Shown here piece after piece: positions 9,099 to 17,115 of a stretch of DNA of 64,000 nt. The stretch is from Arsenicicoccus bolidensis DSM 15745 (GTDB lineage Bacteria; Actinomycetota; Actinomycetes; Actinomycetales; Dermatophilaceae): NCBI RefSeq assembly GCF_000426385.1, contig NZ_AUFG01000016.1:24504-88503 (forward strand), given 5' to 3'. The notes beneath the pieces are model-generated. The model had not been told where the DNA came from. It did no database searches and was given only the letters and a program-made list of their open reading frames with translations. Positions within the stretch are counted from its first letter, which is position 1. Each line of letters starts with the position of its first letter. Both the position numbers and the translations under genes were made by a program.

Positions 9099-9433
9099 GC
9101 CCGTATGCCGCGCCCGCCGGCGACCCGGCGTCCTGCTCGGCGCTGGCCGCCGCCCTGCGCCGCCACCACGGCCGGGTCGCCGACGCGCTGGCCGTTGCGC
9201 GCGAGCCTGGCGGGTCATCCACGACGGACGAGGAGCGTGGCCTGCTGGAGGCGATGGACCGGCTCGCCTCAGGTCTGCAGGCGCACGCCACGCACCTGTC
9301 CGACCTGCAGTCCCACCCACCGGCGGGGGACGACGAGCGCGTGCTCGCCACCGCACGGCACCGCGCCGAGGTCGTCCGGATGCGGCGCGTGCTGGCCGCC
9401 GTCGACGCGCGCCTGCACGACCTGCCGGCCTAG
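9095..9433 (+). CDS. Small helical protein of unknown function, coupled to preceding gene
   Basis: 112 residues starting with ATG in an ATGA overlap with the upstream stop. Composition is rich in Ala, Arg, His and Leu, with long amphipathic helices predicted (about residues 15-40, 46-70, 80-110), one cysteine, no membrane segment. It contains heptad-like leucine spacing (LLEAMDRLASGLQ, RVLAAVDARLHDL), compatible with a coiled-coil hairpin. No family recognised. Translational coupling implies a stoichiometric partner of the 69-residue protein. It converges with the DUF6912 gene, leaving 15 bases between stops. Confidence 0.65.
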   Translation: MSPYAAPAGDPASCSALAAALRRHHGRVADALAVAREPGGSSTTDEERGLLEAMDRLASGLQAHATHLSDLQSHPPAGDDERVLATARHRAEVVRMRRVLAAVDARLHDLPA

Positions 9434-9448
9434 CCGAGCGAGCGTCGC

Positions 9449-9865
9449 TCAGCGGCCCTCGGCCAGGGAGATCACCTGCTCGAGCTCCGTGACGTCGTGC
9501 CACAGCAGGTCGGCGTCCTGGTGCTCGGTCGTCTCGTCGACGTGGAAGGACACCAGCCGCTCGCGCGGCAGCGGGCCGTCGAGCGTCACCTCGGCGTAGC
9601 CGTCGGCGACGTCGTGCACCGCAGCCTCGGGCAGGTCCGCCGCGGCCACGACGCGTCGCGACGAGCCGGCGCGCTCCGAGGCGGCGGCCGCGCACTCCAG
9701 CAGGGCGTCATACTCCTGCTCCTCCTCGTCGACCTCGGCGAGCTCGCGGCGGACGGCTGCCGTCACGGCCCGCGCAGGCCTCCCGTCGACCTCCACCCGG
9801 CCCTCGTCGGCGAGCTGGTGCAGGTCGGACGGATCGAGGGCGACGTAGACGCGGCGCAGGGACAT
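9449..9865 (-). CDS. DUF6912-like conserved actinobacterial protein
   Basis: 138 residues. The opening RRVYVALDPSDLHQLADEGR, the middle RRELAEVDEEEQEYDALLEC and the segment RRVVAAADLPEAAV followed by SFHVDE resemble the actinobacterial DUF6912 family as I remember it; function unknown. Start ATG 9865 has a GAGGAG ribosome site five bases upstream. Soluble, acidic, mixed alpha/beta. The gene lies 31 bases after the acyltransferase stop on the same strand, so the two may be cotranscribed. The family is found next to different genes in different actinobacteria, so no role is inferred. Confidence 0.7.
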   Translation of the reverse strand: MSLRRVYVALDPSDLHQLADEGRVEVDGRPARAVTAAVRRELAEVDEEEQEYDALLECAAAASERAGSSRRVVAAADLPEAAVHDVADGYAEVTLDGPLPRERLVSFHVDETTEHQDADLLWHDVTELEQVISLAEGR

Positions 9866-9896
9866 GGGGCTCCTCTGGTGGTGGCGGTCGATGCGG

Positions 9897-11315
9897 TCAG
9901 GCGTGGTCGAGCAGCTCGCCGAGGCTCTCGGTGATCGCGGCCGCGAGCACGTCCAGGTCCGGCACGAGGTCGCGATCGGCGTTGATGCCGTAGTGGACCT
10001 GACCGTCGTAGGACGTGACCCCGATCGCGAGCGCCTGCCCCTCGGCCACCGGCATCACGGGATAGGTGTCGGTCATGGTCGCGACGCCGAGGAAGCGTGG
10101 GGTCTGGGGTCCCGGCACGTTGGTCACCACGAGGTTGAACAGGCTGCGCGACGCCGCCGCCCCCAGCCTGGACCCCAGGGAGTGCAGGGTGGGGGACGCG
10201 AACCCCGCCAGGCCCGCCAGGGTGGCCGCACCCAGCGCGCGACCCCGGTCGACCTGGCGCCACATGGCGTAGGCGATCTGGTGCAGGCGGACCAGGGGCG
10301 TCGGCTCGCCGACGGGGAGGTCGATGAAGCAGGCCGTCAGCCGGTCGCCGCTGCCGTCGTCGGTGCCGCCGTCGGTGCCGTCGTGGACGCTGACGGGGAC
10401 CAGGACGCGCACGGACGTGCTGCGGGTGACGTGCTCGCCGCGCGACTCCAGCCAGGCGCGGAGCGCGCCCGCGATCACCGCCAGGATGACGTCGTTGACG
10501 CTCGGCTGGAGCCCGACGTCGCCGCGGTCGGCACCGCTGCGCACGACCCGGTAGTCCTCGAGGTCGGTGTCGACGGTGACGAACCGACGGGCCGACCCCG
10601 TGTGACCGTTGAGCGGGCTGCGGTTCGTGCTCCGCGAGGTGCTGGCGAGCGCGGACACGACCTGGCCGACCCCGGCGGTGACGCGCTCCCCCGCGTCCTT
10701 CAGCTCGACGGCACCGCTCCGCGCCACGTCGAGCAGACGGCTCGGACGACGCACGGCGCCCACGAGGGCACCGACCACGAGCTCGACGTCGCTGGGCTCG
10801 CGGCTGGGAGCCCACGGCGCTGCCGGGGGCTCCTGCTCGACCGGCTCGTCGTCGAGGACGACCTCGGCGATGTCGACGGCCTCCACCCCGTCCACGAGCG
10901 CCTGGTGCGTCTTGGTGACGAGCGCGAAGCCCCCACCCTCCAGGCCCTCCACGAGGTAGAGCTCCCACAGGGGGCGCGCCCGGTCGAGGGGCCGGGCCAG
11001 GACCCGCGCGACGAACTCGTCGAGCTGCTCGCGCGTGCCGGGTCTCGGCAGGGCGGACCGCCGCACGTGATAGGTGACGTCGAACGCCTCGTCCGTGACC
11101 CAGACCGGGTTGGCGACGCCGCCCGGGACGGCCCGCACCCGCTGGCGGTAGCGAGGGTACTGGGCGATCCGACCGCTGACGCGCTGCAGGAGCGCCTCGT
11201 GGCTGGGGGCCGCCTGGTCCCCGTCGAAGACCAGGACCGCACCCACGTGCATCACGGCGTTGGGCCGCTCGAGATAGAGGAAGGAGGCGTCCAGCGGGGT
11301 CAGTCGGGTGGTCAC
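9897..11315 (-). CDS. WS/DGAT-family O-acyltransferase
   Basis: 472 residues from GTG 11315 (frame is open to 11360, but family members begin at RLTPLDASFLYLE). Family hallmarks: the N-terminal LTPLDASFLYLERPN block, the active-site region TKTHQALVDGVEAVDI, a second-half PLNGHTGSARRF block, SVNDVILAVIAGALR and NVPGPQTPRFLG near the C-terminus. Wax ester synthase/diacylglycerol acyltransferases esterify diacylglycerol or alcohols with acyl-CoA to make storage lipid. The canonical HHxxxDG reads HQALVDG here, so the second histidine, usually taken as catalytic, is a glutamine. It may be inactive, use another base or belong to a subfamily with this substitution. Membrane-peripheral in the family. 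Confidence 0.85.
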   Translation of the reverse strand: MTTRLTPLDASFLYLERPNAVMHVGAVLVFDGDQAAPSHEALLQRVSGRIAQYPRYRQRVRAVPGGVANPVWVTDEAFDVTYHVRRSALPRPGTREQLDEFVARVLARPLDRARPLWELYLVEGLEGGGFALVTKTHQALVDGVEAVDIAEVVLDDEPVEQEPPAAPWAPSREPSDVELVVGALVGAVRRPSRLLDVARSGAVELKDAGERVTAGVGQVVSALASTSRSTNRSPLNGHTGSARRFVTVDTDLEDYRVVRSGADRGDVGLQPSVNDVILAVIAGALRAWLESRGEHVTRSTSVRVLVPVSVHDGTDGGTDDGSGDRLTACFIDLPVGEPTPLVRLHQIAYAMWRQVDRGRALGAATLAGLAGFASPTLHSLGSRLGAAASRSLFNLVVTNVPGPQTPRFLGVATMTDTYPVMPVAEGQALAIGVTSYDGQVHYGINADRDLVPDLDVLAAAITESLGELLDHA

Positions 11316-11373
11316 GGCACCATGCTCGCAGACCTCTGGCGGGGTCGCCGTCCCGTGCACGGACGGGCCCTAG

Positions 11374-12978
11374 TCAGTAGGCCCCGTCGCCCTTGATGAC
11401 CGCGCGTGCGGTCTTCCACAGGATCTGCATGTCCATCCCGACCGACCAGTTGTCGACGTAGCGCAGGTCCAGGTTGACCGACTGGTCCCAGTCGAGGTCC
11501 GAGCGACCGCTGACCTGCCACAGGCCGGTGAGGCCGGGCTTGACCCGCAGACGACGGTTGTCCTTGTCGTGGTACTTCTCCGCCTCCTCGGCCAGCGGAG
11601 GCCGCGGACCGATCAGGGCCATGTCGCCGCGCAGGACGTTGATGAGCTGCGGCAGCTCGTCGATGCTGTAGCGGCGGATGATCTTGCCGACCTTGGTGAC
11701 CCGGGGGTCGTCGGCCATCTTGAACAAGACCTTGTTGCCACCGGAGCTGCCCTCGGACGAGGCCGCCTGCTGCTGCTTGACCAGCTGTGCGCGCAGCTCG
11801 TCGGAGTCGGTCACCATGCTGCGGAACTTGATCATGGTGAACGGCTCGGCGTCCTGCCCCAGCCGCTGCTGGGTGTAGAAGATCGGGCCCTTGCTCGTGA
11901 GCTTGATGGCCAGCGCGGTCGCGATGAGGATCGGCGAGACCGCCAGGATGGCCAGGCACGCGATGGTGCGGTCCTGGATGTTCTTGACCAGACCTCGGCC
12001 CAGCTTGTCGGACGGTCGCTCCCAGTGCAGGAGCTGCAGGCCCGACGTGGGCTGCATCGTGACCAGCGACGGGGTGGTGTCGACCATGCCGGGCGAGACC
12101 ACGAGGTCGGCGCCGGTGCGCTCGAGGGCCCACGACAGGCGTCGCAGCGAGGTGCCGGACAGCCCCCCACCGGTCACGACGACCGTGTCGATGTCGTGGT
12201 CCACGACCATCTGCGGGATCTCCGACAGGACGCCCCAGACCGGCACCTGCGCGCCCCGCGTCATGGGGACGACGTCGAGGCTGGACAACGCCATACCGAC
12301 CACGTGCATGCCGTGGTCCTTGGTGCTCGCGAGCTCGCGGGCGAAGGCTCCGGCCGTCAGGCCGTCCCCCGCCACCAGGGTGCGGAGCATGGCGTCGCCC
12401 GAGGTGCGGCGCCGCTTGAGCGTGTGCCTCACCACGAGCCGGTGCACGATGGTGAGCAGCGCGATAGCCGGGACCCCGACCAGGACGTAGCGTCGCGGCA
12501 GCTCGACCTTGACGGCGTAGGACATGAATCCCAGCACGGCGATGGCCCCGAAGGCCGCACCGAGGACGGCCTGGACGGCAGCGGTGCTCTCGCTCATGCG
12601 CCGCAGGTCGTAGCCGCGACGGATGAGCAGCAGCGCGCCCCAGAGGAGGCCCGTCACGAGGGCCCCGGCGACGGACTCCCCGAAGGAGCGCCAGTCGTTG
12701 ATCATCAGGACGAAGGTGATGCCGATGGCGATGAGCACGTCCCCGGACACCGCCTGGAGCATCACGGGTCGTTCCCAGCGAGCGCGTCGCGTGTGGGCGC
12801 GCGCCACCGGGTCGAAGTCATGGTCGAGCTCGCGCCCGACCTTGGTGTCGTCGACAGCGGCCGGCACGACGTACGGCCGCTCGGCTGCCCACGAGATCCT
12901 GGTGCGGGTGGTGGGCTCGCGGCGGTCGTCCCCCTGCTCCGCCTGATCCTCACCCATCCGCTCGTGCTGGATCGTCAT
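11374..12978 (-). CDS. Polyprenyl-phosphate hexose-1-phosphate transferase (exopolysaccharide priming enzyme)
   Basis: 534 residues. N-terminal 85 residues are hydrophilic, then four to five membrane segments (about 85-205) and a Rossmann-like CoA-binding-like domain (about 215-330), then another helix (RTIACLAILAVSPILIATAL) and the bacterial sugar-transferase catalytic domain with KLTSKGPIFYTQQRLG, FTMIKFRSM, IRRYSIDELPQLINVLRGD and VKPGLTGLWQVSGRS. This is the WbaP/CpsE-like topology: it transfers a sugar-1-phosphate to undecaprenyl phosphate to begin polysaccharide repeat assembly. No other EPS genes flank it, so it is an orphan priming enzyme. The ribosome site is a run of eight G (12982-12989 on the other strand as C8) three bases from ATG 12978. 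Confidence 0.9.
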   Translation of the reverse strand: MTIQHERMGEDQAEQGDDRREPTTRTRISWAAERPYVVPAAVDDTKVGRELDHDFDPVARAHTRRARWERPVMLQAVSGDVLIAIGITFVLMINDWRSFGESVAGALVTGLLWGALLLIRRGYDLRRMSESTAAVQAVLGAAFGAIAVLGFMSYAVKVELPRRYVLVGVPAIALLTIVHRLVVRHTLKRRRTSGDAMLRTLVAGDGLTAGAFARELASTKDHGMHVVGMALSSLDVVPMTRGAQVPVWGVLSEIPQMVVDHDIDTVVVTGGGLSGTSLRRLSWALERTGADLVVSPGMVDTTPSLVTMQPTSGLQLLHWERPSDKLGRGLVKNIQDRTIACLAILAVSPILIATALAIKLTSKGPIFYTQQRLGQDAEPFTMIKFRSMVTDSDELRAQLVKQQQAASSEGSSGGNKVLFKMADDPRVTKVGKIIRRYSIDELPQLINVLRGDMALIGPRPPLAEEAEKYHDKDNRRLRVKPGLTGLWQVSGRSDLDWDQSVNLDLRYVDNWSVGMDMQILWKTARAVIKGDGAY

Positions 12979-13160
12979 CTACCCCCCCCTGCAAAGCTGG
13001 TGTCGTGCACGCCACGGTTCACCATCACACTACGGTGACGCATGTCGGTCCTGTGAGCCGTTGCAACATCTCCGCACGACTGGTCCCGCAGGCGAACCGT
13101 CCGTGATTTTCGATTACTCAGCGTGCTCGCTCGGTGGTGCCCGGCGGTCGGCCCTGCCGT

Positions 13161-14366
13161 TCACCCGACGAGGGCCGTGGCCACCGACGCGATGGCGTGA
13201 CGCACGGGGGCATCCGCCGCGACGTCGTGCAGGACGGTCCCGGCGAGGAGTGCCGCGTCCACCCGCTCCACGTCCAAGGGCACCAGGACGGGTGCCTCGA
13301 CACCCCCGAACCTCTCGAGGAGCGACTGGACGCGCGACATCGGCCGCGCGCCCACGGCGCTGGCCCGGAGGCGGTTGACCACGACCCCCCCGATCTCCAC
13401 GTCACGCCCGGCCAGGTCCTGCAGACCCCGGACCAGCCGCTGCAGGCCGACGGGGTCGCCGGCACCCACGACCACCACCTGGTCGGCGACGTCCAGCGCC
13501 GTCAGCGCCGCCATGTTGCGACGGGGCGCCACGGTGTCATAGCTCAGCTCGTCGTCGTCCTCGAGGCACGACGCGCAGTCGACCACCACGACGTCGCAGT
13601 CCAGGCGCGCCACCTCGAGCATCCGCTCGATCGCGCCCGACCGCAGCTCGGGCCACCGGTCGGGGCTGGGCAGACCCGTGAGCACCCGCAGGCGGGGCAG
13701 GACCTCCGGCGCCAGCCGGCCGAAGGAGGTGACGTCGAGGGTGCCGTGCTCGGCGGCCCGGCAGGCGGCGGCGACGCCGGGCGCCTCGTCGAGGATCGCG
13801 AGGTGCTGGGCGACCGAGGCGGCCTGCGTGTCGACGTCGACGAGGACGACCTCGCGGCCGCCGAGGGCGAGCTCGGCGGCCAGGTTGACCGCCACGGTCG
13901 TGCGGCCGGGAGCGCCCGCAGGCCCCCACACCGCGACCACCTGTCCACGACGGGTGATCTCGTCCTCCTCCGTCAGGTCGTCCCCGTCCCCGTCCGAGGG
14001 CACGGACGGGACGGCGAGGGCTCCCACCACCGCGCCGTAGAGGTCGGCCGCCGGCGCGTCGGGGGCGACGAACGTCCGGACGCCCAGCTGGCGCAGCATC
14101 GCCTCGCCAGCCTCGTCGTCCGGGTCGACGACCCCGAGGACACCCACCGAGCCCAGGCGCAGGTCGCGGACGGCACTCAGGTCCAGCCCCCGCAGGCGGG
14201 GCGAGACCAGCGCCACGTCCCCCAGCCGGGCGTGGGCCGCGGCGAGCAGGTCGGGCAGGTCGACGCACCGTCGACCCACCGTCACACGGGACCCGAGACG
14301 CCCGACCACCGCGCCGTCCCAGACATCCGGGAGCGCCGTGAGGACCGAGGGCCGCCGCGCCGTCAC
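13161..14366 (-). CDS. CpaE/MinD-like P-loop ATPase of a Flp-like locus
   Basis: 401 residues. The first about 130 form a receiver-like pseudo domain (DLLAAAHARLGDVALVSPRL). The ATPase part starts at VVAVWGPAGAPGRTTVAVN, a P-loop where the deviant Walker A KGGxGKTT has become AGAPGRTT: the signature lysine is lost and the Walker lysine is arginine. Then VVLVDVDTQAASVAQ (Walker A'/switch) and CDVVVVDCASCLEDD (Walker B). CpaE-type ATPases place tight-adherence pilus machinery. Here no pilin, CpaF or TadB/C gene is adjacent. GTG start overlaps the upstream SAF-protein stop (GTGA), so they are coupled. The Arg-substituted loop recurs in actinobacterial relatives as I recall, so it may be an active variant. 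Confidence 0.82.
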   Translation of the reverse strand: MTARRPSVLTALPDVWDGAVVGRLGSRVTVGRRCVDLPDLLAAAHARLGDVALVSPRLRGLDLSAVRDLRLGSVGVLGVVDPDDEAGEAMLRQLGVRTFVAPDAPAADLYGAVVGALAVPSVPSDGDGDDLTEEDEITRRGQVVAVWGPAGAPGRTTVAVNLAAELALGGREVVLVDVDTQAASVAQHLAILDEAPGVAAACRAAEHGTLDVTSFGRLAPEVLPRLRVLTGLPSPDRWPELRSGAIERMLEVARLDCDVVVVDCASCLEDDDELSYDTVAPRRNMAALTALDVADQVVVVGAGDPVGLQRLVRGLQDLAGRDVEIGGVVVNRLRASAVGARPMSRVQSLLERFGGVEAPVLVPLDVERVDAALLAGTVLHDVAADAPVRHAIASVATALVG

Positions 14367-15091
14367 GAGTCCACCCGCAGCGCGGCGCCGGGCAGCGGCA
14401 CGGCGGTGATCCGGTCGCGCGCGTCGACGGCCGCCAGCAGCTCAGGGACCACGGTGGCCGGGACCCACACCTGCAGCGTCACCGTCGAGCCACCACCCAT
14501 CAGGCTCGCCCCCTCCTGGGGGTCCCGCGCGATCGTGGCGCCACCGACGACCTTGCGCGGGGCGGCATACACGTCCGTGCCACCGACGGCGCTGCGCTTG
14601 CTGACCCACACCTCGACGGCCGTTCCGCGGACCAGCGCCCCCACGGACCCGCTGGGCGCAGGGAGCGCGACCTGCCGCTGCCCCACCTGCTCGCGGGTGC
14701 CGAGCGCGTCTGCCGGCACCAGCTCTCCGGCGCGCACCGCCTGCACCACGTGCATCCCGGACGAGCCGACGGCCCCCGGAGCGACGTACACCCCGGTGAG
14801 GTCGCCGAGGCGGACCTCGACATCCCTCAGGTCGGCCGGGGCCACCGCCTCCCCCGGGCTCAGGTCTCGGGTGGCGACGAGCGCGTGGGTCGTGTCCTTG
14901 GCCGCGGCGACGACGCGAGCGCCGAGCACCACCGAGGCCAGGACGAGGAGCACCCCCACCACGAGCCGGGCGTCCCGCCAGGACGGTTGGCGCAGCCGCC
15001 GGGCGGTGGGCCGCGGCGAGGCCGACGAACCTGATGAGGCCGACGAGCCTGACGACGTGGTGCCGGTGGCGGTCGGACGAGAACGACGCAT
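14363..15091 (-). CDS. SAF-domain membrane-anchored protein (CpaB/RcpC-like)
   Basis: 242 residues from ATG 15091, set by AGGAGG five bases upstream. Ser/Gly-rich cytoplasmic head containing SSGSSASSGSSAS, one membrane helix (about residues 35-55, VVGVLLVLASVVLGARVVAA), then a SAF domain (HALVATRDLSPGEAVAPADL ... LVPADALG) and a C-terminal beta-rich domain. SAF domains occur in CpaB/RcpC, which gate the Flp pilus secretin or bind cell wall, and in antifreeze/flagellar FlgA-type chaperones. Its stop overlaps the ATPase start (GTGA). With no pilus genes nearby, the pair may be a remnant or a distinct envelope-associated module. Confidence 0.8.
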   Translation of the reverse strand: MRRSRPTATGTTSSGSSASSGSSASPRPTARRLRQPSWRDARLVVGVLLVLASVVLGARVVAAAKDTTHALVATRDLSPGEAVAPADLRDVEVRLGDLTGVYVAPGAVGSSGMHVVQAVRAGELVPADALGTREQVGQRQVALPAPSGSVGALVRGTAVEVWVSKRSAVGGTDVYAAPRKVVGGATIARDPQEGASLMGGGSTVTLQVWVPATVVPELLAAVDARDRITAVPLPGAALRVDS

Positions 15092-15311
15092 GAGACCTCC
15101 TGCTGCTGGACGGCCGCACGTCGAGGCGAGCCGTGGCTCCATCGTCGTCAATCCGCAGCGGACGCGTCGCCCGTCATCCACAGGCCGCCGAGTTGTCCAC
15201 ACCCTCGCCGCTCGGCGAACGCACGAAGGGCCCGCCCGCCCTAGACTCGTCCTCGCCGGGCACCGACGTGGCCCACCTGCCCGACAACCGCCTCATGAGG
15301 AGCAGCACTCC

Positions 15312-15554
15312 ATGGCCAAGCGTTTCATCCAGCTCGCCGAGGTCGCCGAGATCCTCGACATCTCCTCCGCGCAGGCCTATGCGCTGGTGCGCTCGGGCGA
15401 GCTCCCGGCCATCAAGGTCGGCGGACGAGGACAGTGGCGGGTGGAGACCAGCGAGCTCGAGGACTACATCGAGCGGATGTACTCCGAGACCAAGGCTTTC
15501 GTCGCGGCCCATCCCTTCGGCTCGGTCGACCCCGACGCCGGCGCTCAGAGCTGA
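15312..15554 (+). CDS. Small excisionase/MerR-like helix-turn-helix DNA-binding protein
   Basis: 80 residues from ATG 15312. Starts MAKRFIQLAEVAEILDISS followed by QAYALVRSGELPAIKVGGRG, QWRVETSELEDYIERMY: a winged helix-turn-helix of the excisionase/BldC/MerR-N-terminal type (AEVAEILDIS as first helix, recognition helix AQAYALVRSG, wing with GRGQWRV). A C-terminal helix of about 25 residues follows. No integrase or mobile element is near, so a phage excisionase is unlikely; BldC-like global regulators of this shape are common in actinobacteria. Divergent from the SAF/ATPase pair, which it could regulate (inference). It overlaps the converging downstream gene by ten bases. Confidence 0.85.
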   Translation: MAKRFIQLAEVAEILDISSAQAYALVRSGELPAIKVGGRGQWRVETSELEDYIERMYSETKAFVAAHPFGSVDPDAGAQS

Positions 15555-16087
15555 CGCACCACCGCGAGGGCGCTGAAGGGCACGGTCGTCCGCGAGCGCC
15601 CCTCCGCCGCGCGCACGGTCAGGTCGGCAGGCACGACGAGCAGGTCCAGGTGATCCTGACCCACCCGGTCCAGGACGCCCTCGTTGACCACCCCGGTGAC
15701 GTCGTGCGCTCGCACCGGGCGTCGGTCCCGGGCCAGGTCTCGCACCGCTCGGCCGAGCCCCGGCCGGTCCCCCAGCGAGAGCGGGCCCGGACGGTCCCCC
15801 AGCCGATCCACGCGCACCACGGACGCCAGCGGCACCACCGCTCGTCGACCGCCGTCCTCCAGCACCACGCAGTCGACCATCACCTCGTCGACCTGGCCTG
15901 ACACCTGCTCCCCTCCCAGGACGTGCACGCGCACCCCGGAGCGGGCGACTCCGGCGAGCCGGGCAGCAAGGGTGATCCCCGCCCGATCCCGACGAACCCG
16001 GTCGGCGAGCCCGGCCAGCTCGTCCGCACGCCGCTGCTCCTCGACCCGACCCTCGAGGTCGTCGAAGAAGCCGTCCCACCGATCCAT
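15545..16087 (-). CDS. Conserved hypothetical protein with N-terminal helix and beta-barrel-like repeats
   Basis: 180 residues from ATG 16087, preceded by AGGAGG. An acidic/basic helical N-terminus (DGFFDDLEGRVEEQRRADEL) is followed by two beta-rich stretches that look like an internal duplication: SGQVDEVMVDCVVLEDGG with AVVPLASVVRVDRLG, and GVLDRVGQDHLDLLVVPAD with TTVPFSALAVVRQL. Each resembles an Sm-like or PRC-like small barrel (short strands ending in a hydrophobic 'LA/SV V' strand). I do not recognise a named family. Overlaps the HTH gene by ten bases tail to tail and is divergent from the LysM gene. Possibly a nucleic-acid or membrane-surface binding protein, unproven. Confidence 0.7.
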   Translation of the reverse strand: MDRWDGFFDDLEGRVEEQRRADELAGLADRVRRDRAGITLAARLAGVARSGVRVHVLGGEQVSGQVDEVMVDCVVLEDGGRRAVVPLASVVRVDRLGDRPGPLSLGDRPGLGRAVRDLARDRRPVRAHDVTGVVNEGVLDRVGQDHLDLLVVPADLTVRAAEGRSRTTVPFSALAVVRQL

Positions 16088-16248
16088 GTCGCGCCTCCTG
16101 CACTCAGGGTACGTCCAGTGGCCCTGCGTGACTGTCATCGTCAACACAGAGACACGAACCGTCGAGGCCTCCTCACCCTGAGTTCCAGGAACGACTCTTT
16201 CAGCATCACCCATAGGCAAACGATCGCAAACTTCCTACAGTCGCTGCC

Positions 16249-17115
16249 ATGTCCAGCCGACCCCTGCCCGTGCACGCCACCCGTCCGCGTCGTGCCCGCG
16301 CAGCACTCGTCATCGCCGGGACGGCCCTGGGCGCCGCGGCCTGCGTCGTCGTGGCCGTCCTGCTCGGCCGGCAGCTGGTCGAGGCCGGCACCGGCTCGTT
16401 GGGCCTGCCGGACGTCCTCGTCTCGGCGGTCGAGCTCGCGCTGGCGCTCGGGGCCGGCGCCTGGCTGGCACGGACCTCGACCGACGTCTGGTCCCTCTCC
16501 CAGGAGGCCGCGAGGTCGGACGCCGGGCCCGGCTCGCCCTCCCACCTGATGCTCCCCACCGGGCGCGCTCGGGTCGCCGCCCTGCTCCTGGGCGTCAGCC
16601 TCGGGGCCACGGCCCTCCCGGCCCAGGCCGCGCCCCGGTCGCCCGCGGCCACCGTCGCGTCGACGGCCGGGACCACCGCGGCGGCACCCGCGACCCCGTC
16701 CGACGGCTCCCGGGCTCGGTCCACCGCGGGCTGGACGACGTCCTCGTCCCCGGGCTCCAGGCAGGGCGACCGCGCTGGTGCCCCGGCCGGCCCCGTGTCA
16801 CCGGAGCTCCGAGCGCCTGCTCCTCCCCAGCCCTCCCCCGTCGACCCCGAGCTGCGACCGGCCCGCCAGGCCCAGACCGGTCGCCCCGCACCGGCGGCTA
16901 CCCACGTCGTGGTGCGTGGGGACACGCTGTGGAGGATCGCGGCTCGACACCTGCCGCCCGACGCCGACGCCGAGACCGTGGCGCGGGCCTGCGCCGCCTG
17001 GCACGACCGCAACCGCGACACCATCGGCCCGGACCGTGACCTGATCCTGCCGGGACAGGTCCTGACCGCCCCGGTGGCCGCACCCACCGTGAACCAGCTC
17101 CAGGGGAACCCATGA
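16249..17115 (+). CDS. LysM-domain cell-envelope protein
   Basis: 288 residues. Two N-terminal membrane segments (about residues 17-40 and 55-73), a third hydrophobic stretch near 105-125 ending in ALPAQAAP, which looks like a signal-cleavage region, then about 100 residues of Ala/Pro/Ser-rich linker, and a C-terminal LysM domain (HVVVRGDTLWRIAARHLP ... NRDTIGPDRDLILPGQVL). LysM binds N-acetylglucosamine of peptidoglycan, so the C-terminus is predicted outside the membrane. ATG 16249 lies seven bases after a TACAGT hexamer, so the message is probably leaderless. Coupled by ATGA to the Rv3235-family gene. Such LysM genes often accompany Flp-like or secA neighbourhoods in actinobacteria. Confidence 0.82.
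   Translation: MSSRPLPVHATRPRRARAALVIAGTALGAAACVVVAVLLGRQLVEAGTGSLGLPDVLVSAVELALALGAGAWLARTSTDVWSLSQEAARSDAGPGSPSHLMLPTGRARVAALLLGVSLGATALPAQAAPRSPAATVASTAGTTAAAPATPSDGSRARSTAGWTTSSSPGSRQGDRAGAPAGPVSPELRAPAPPQPSPVDPELRPARQAQTGRPAPAATHVVVRGDTLWRIAARHLPPDADAETVARACAAWHDRNRDTIGPDRDLILPGQVLTAPVAAPTVNQLQGNP

Noticed and set aside
15312..15554. Phage excisionase of a mobile element
   Set aside because: HTH fold is excisionase-like, but no integrase, attachment repeats or foreign base composition nearby.
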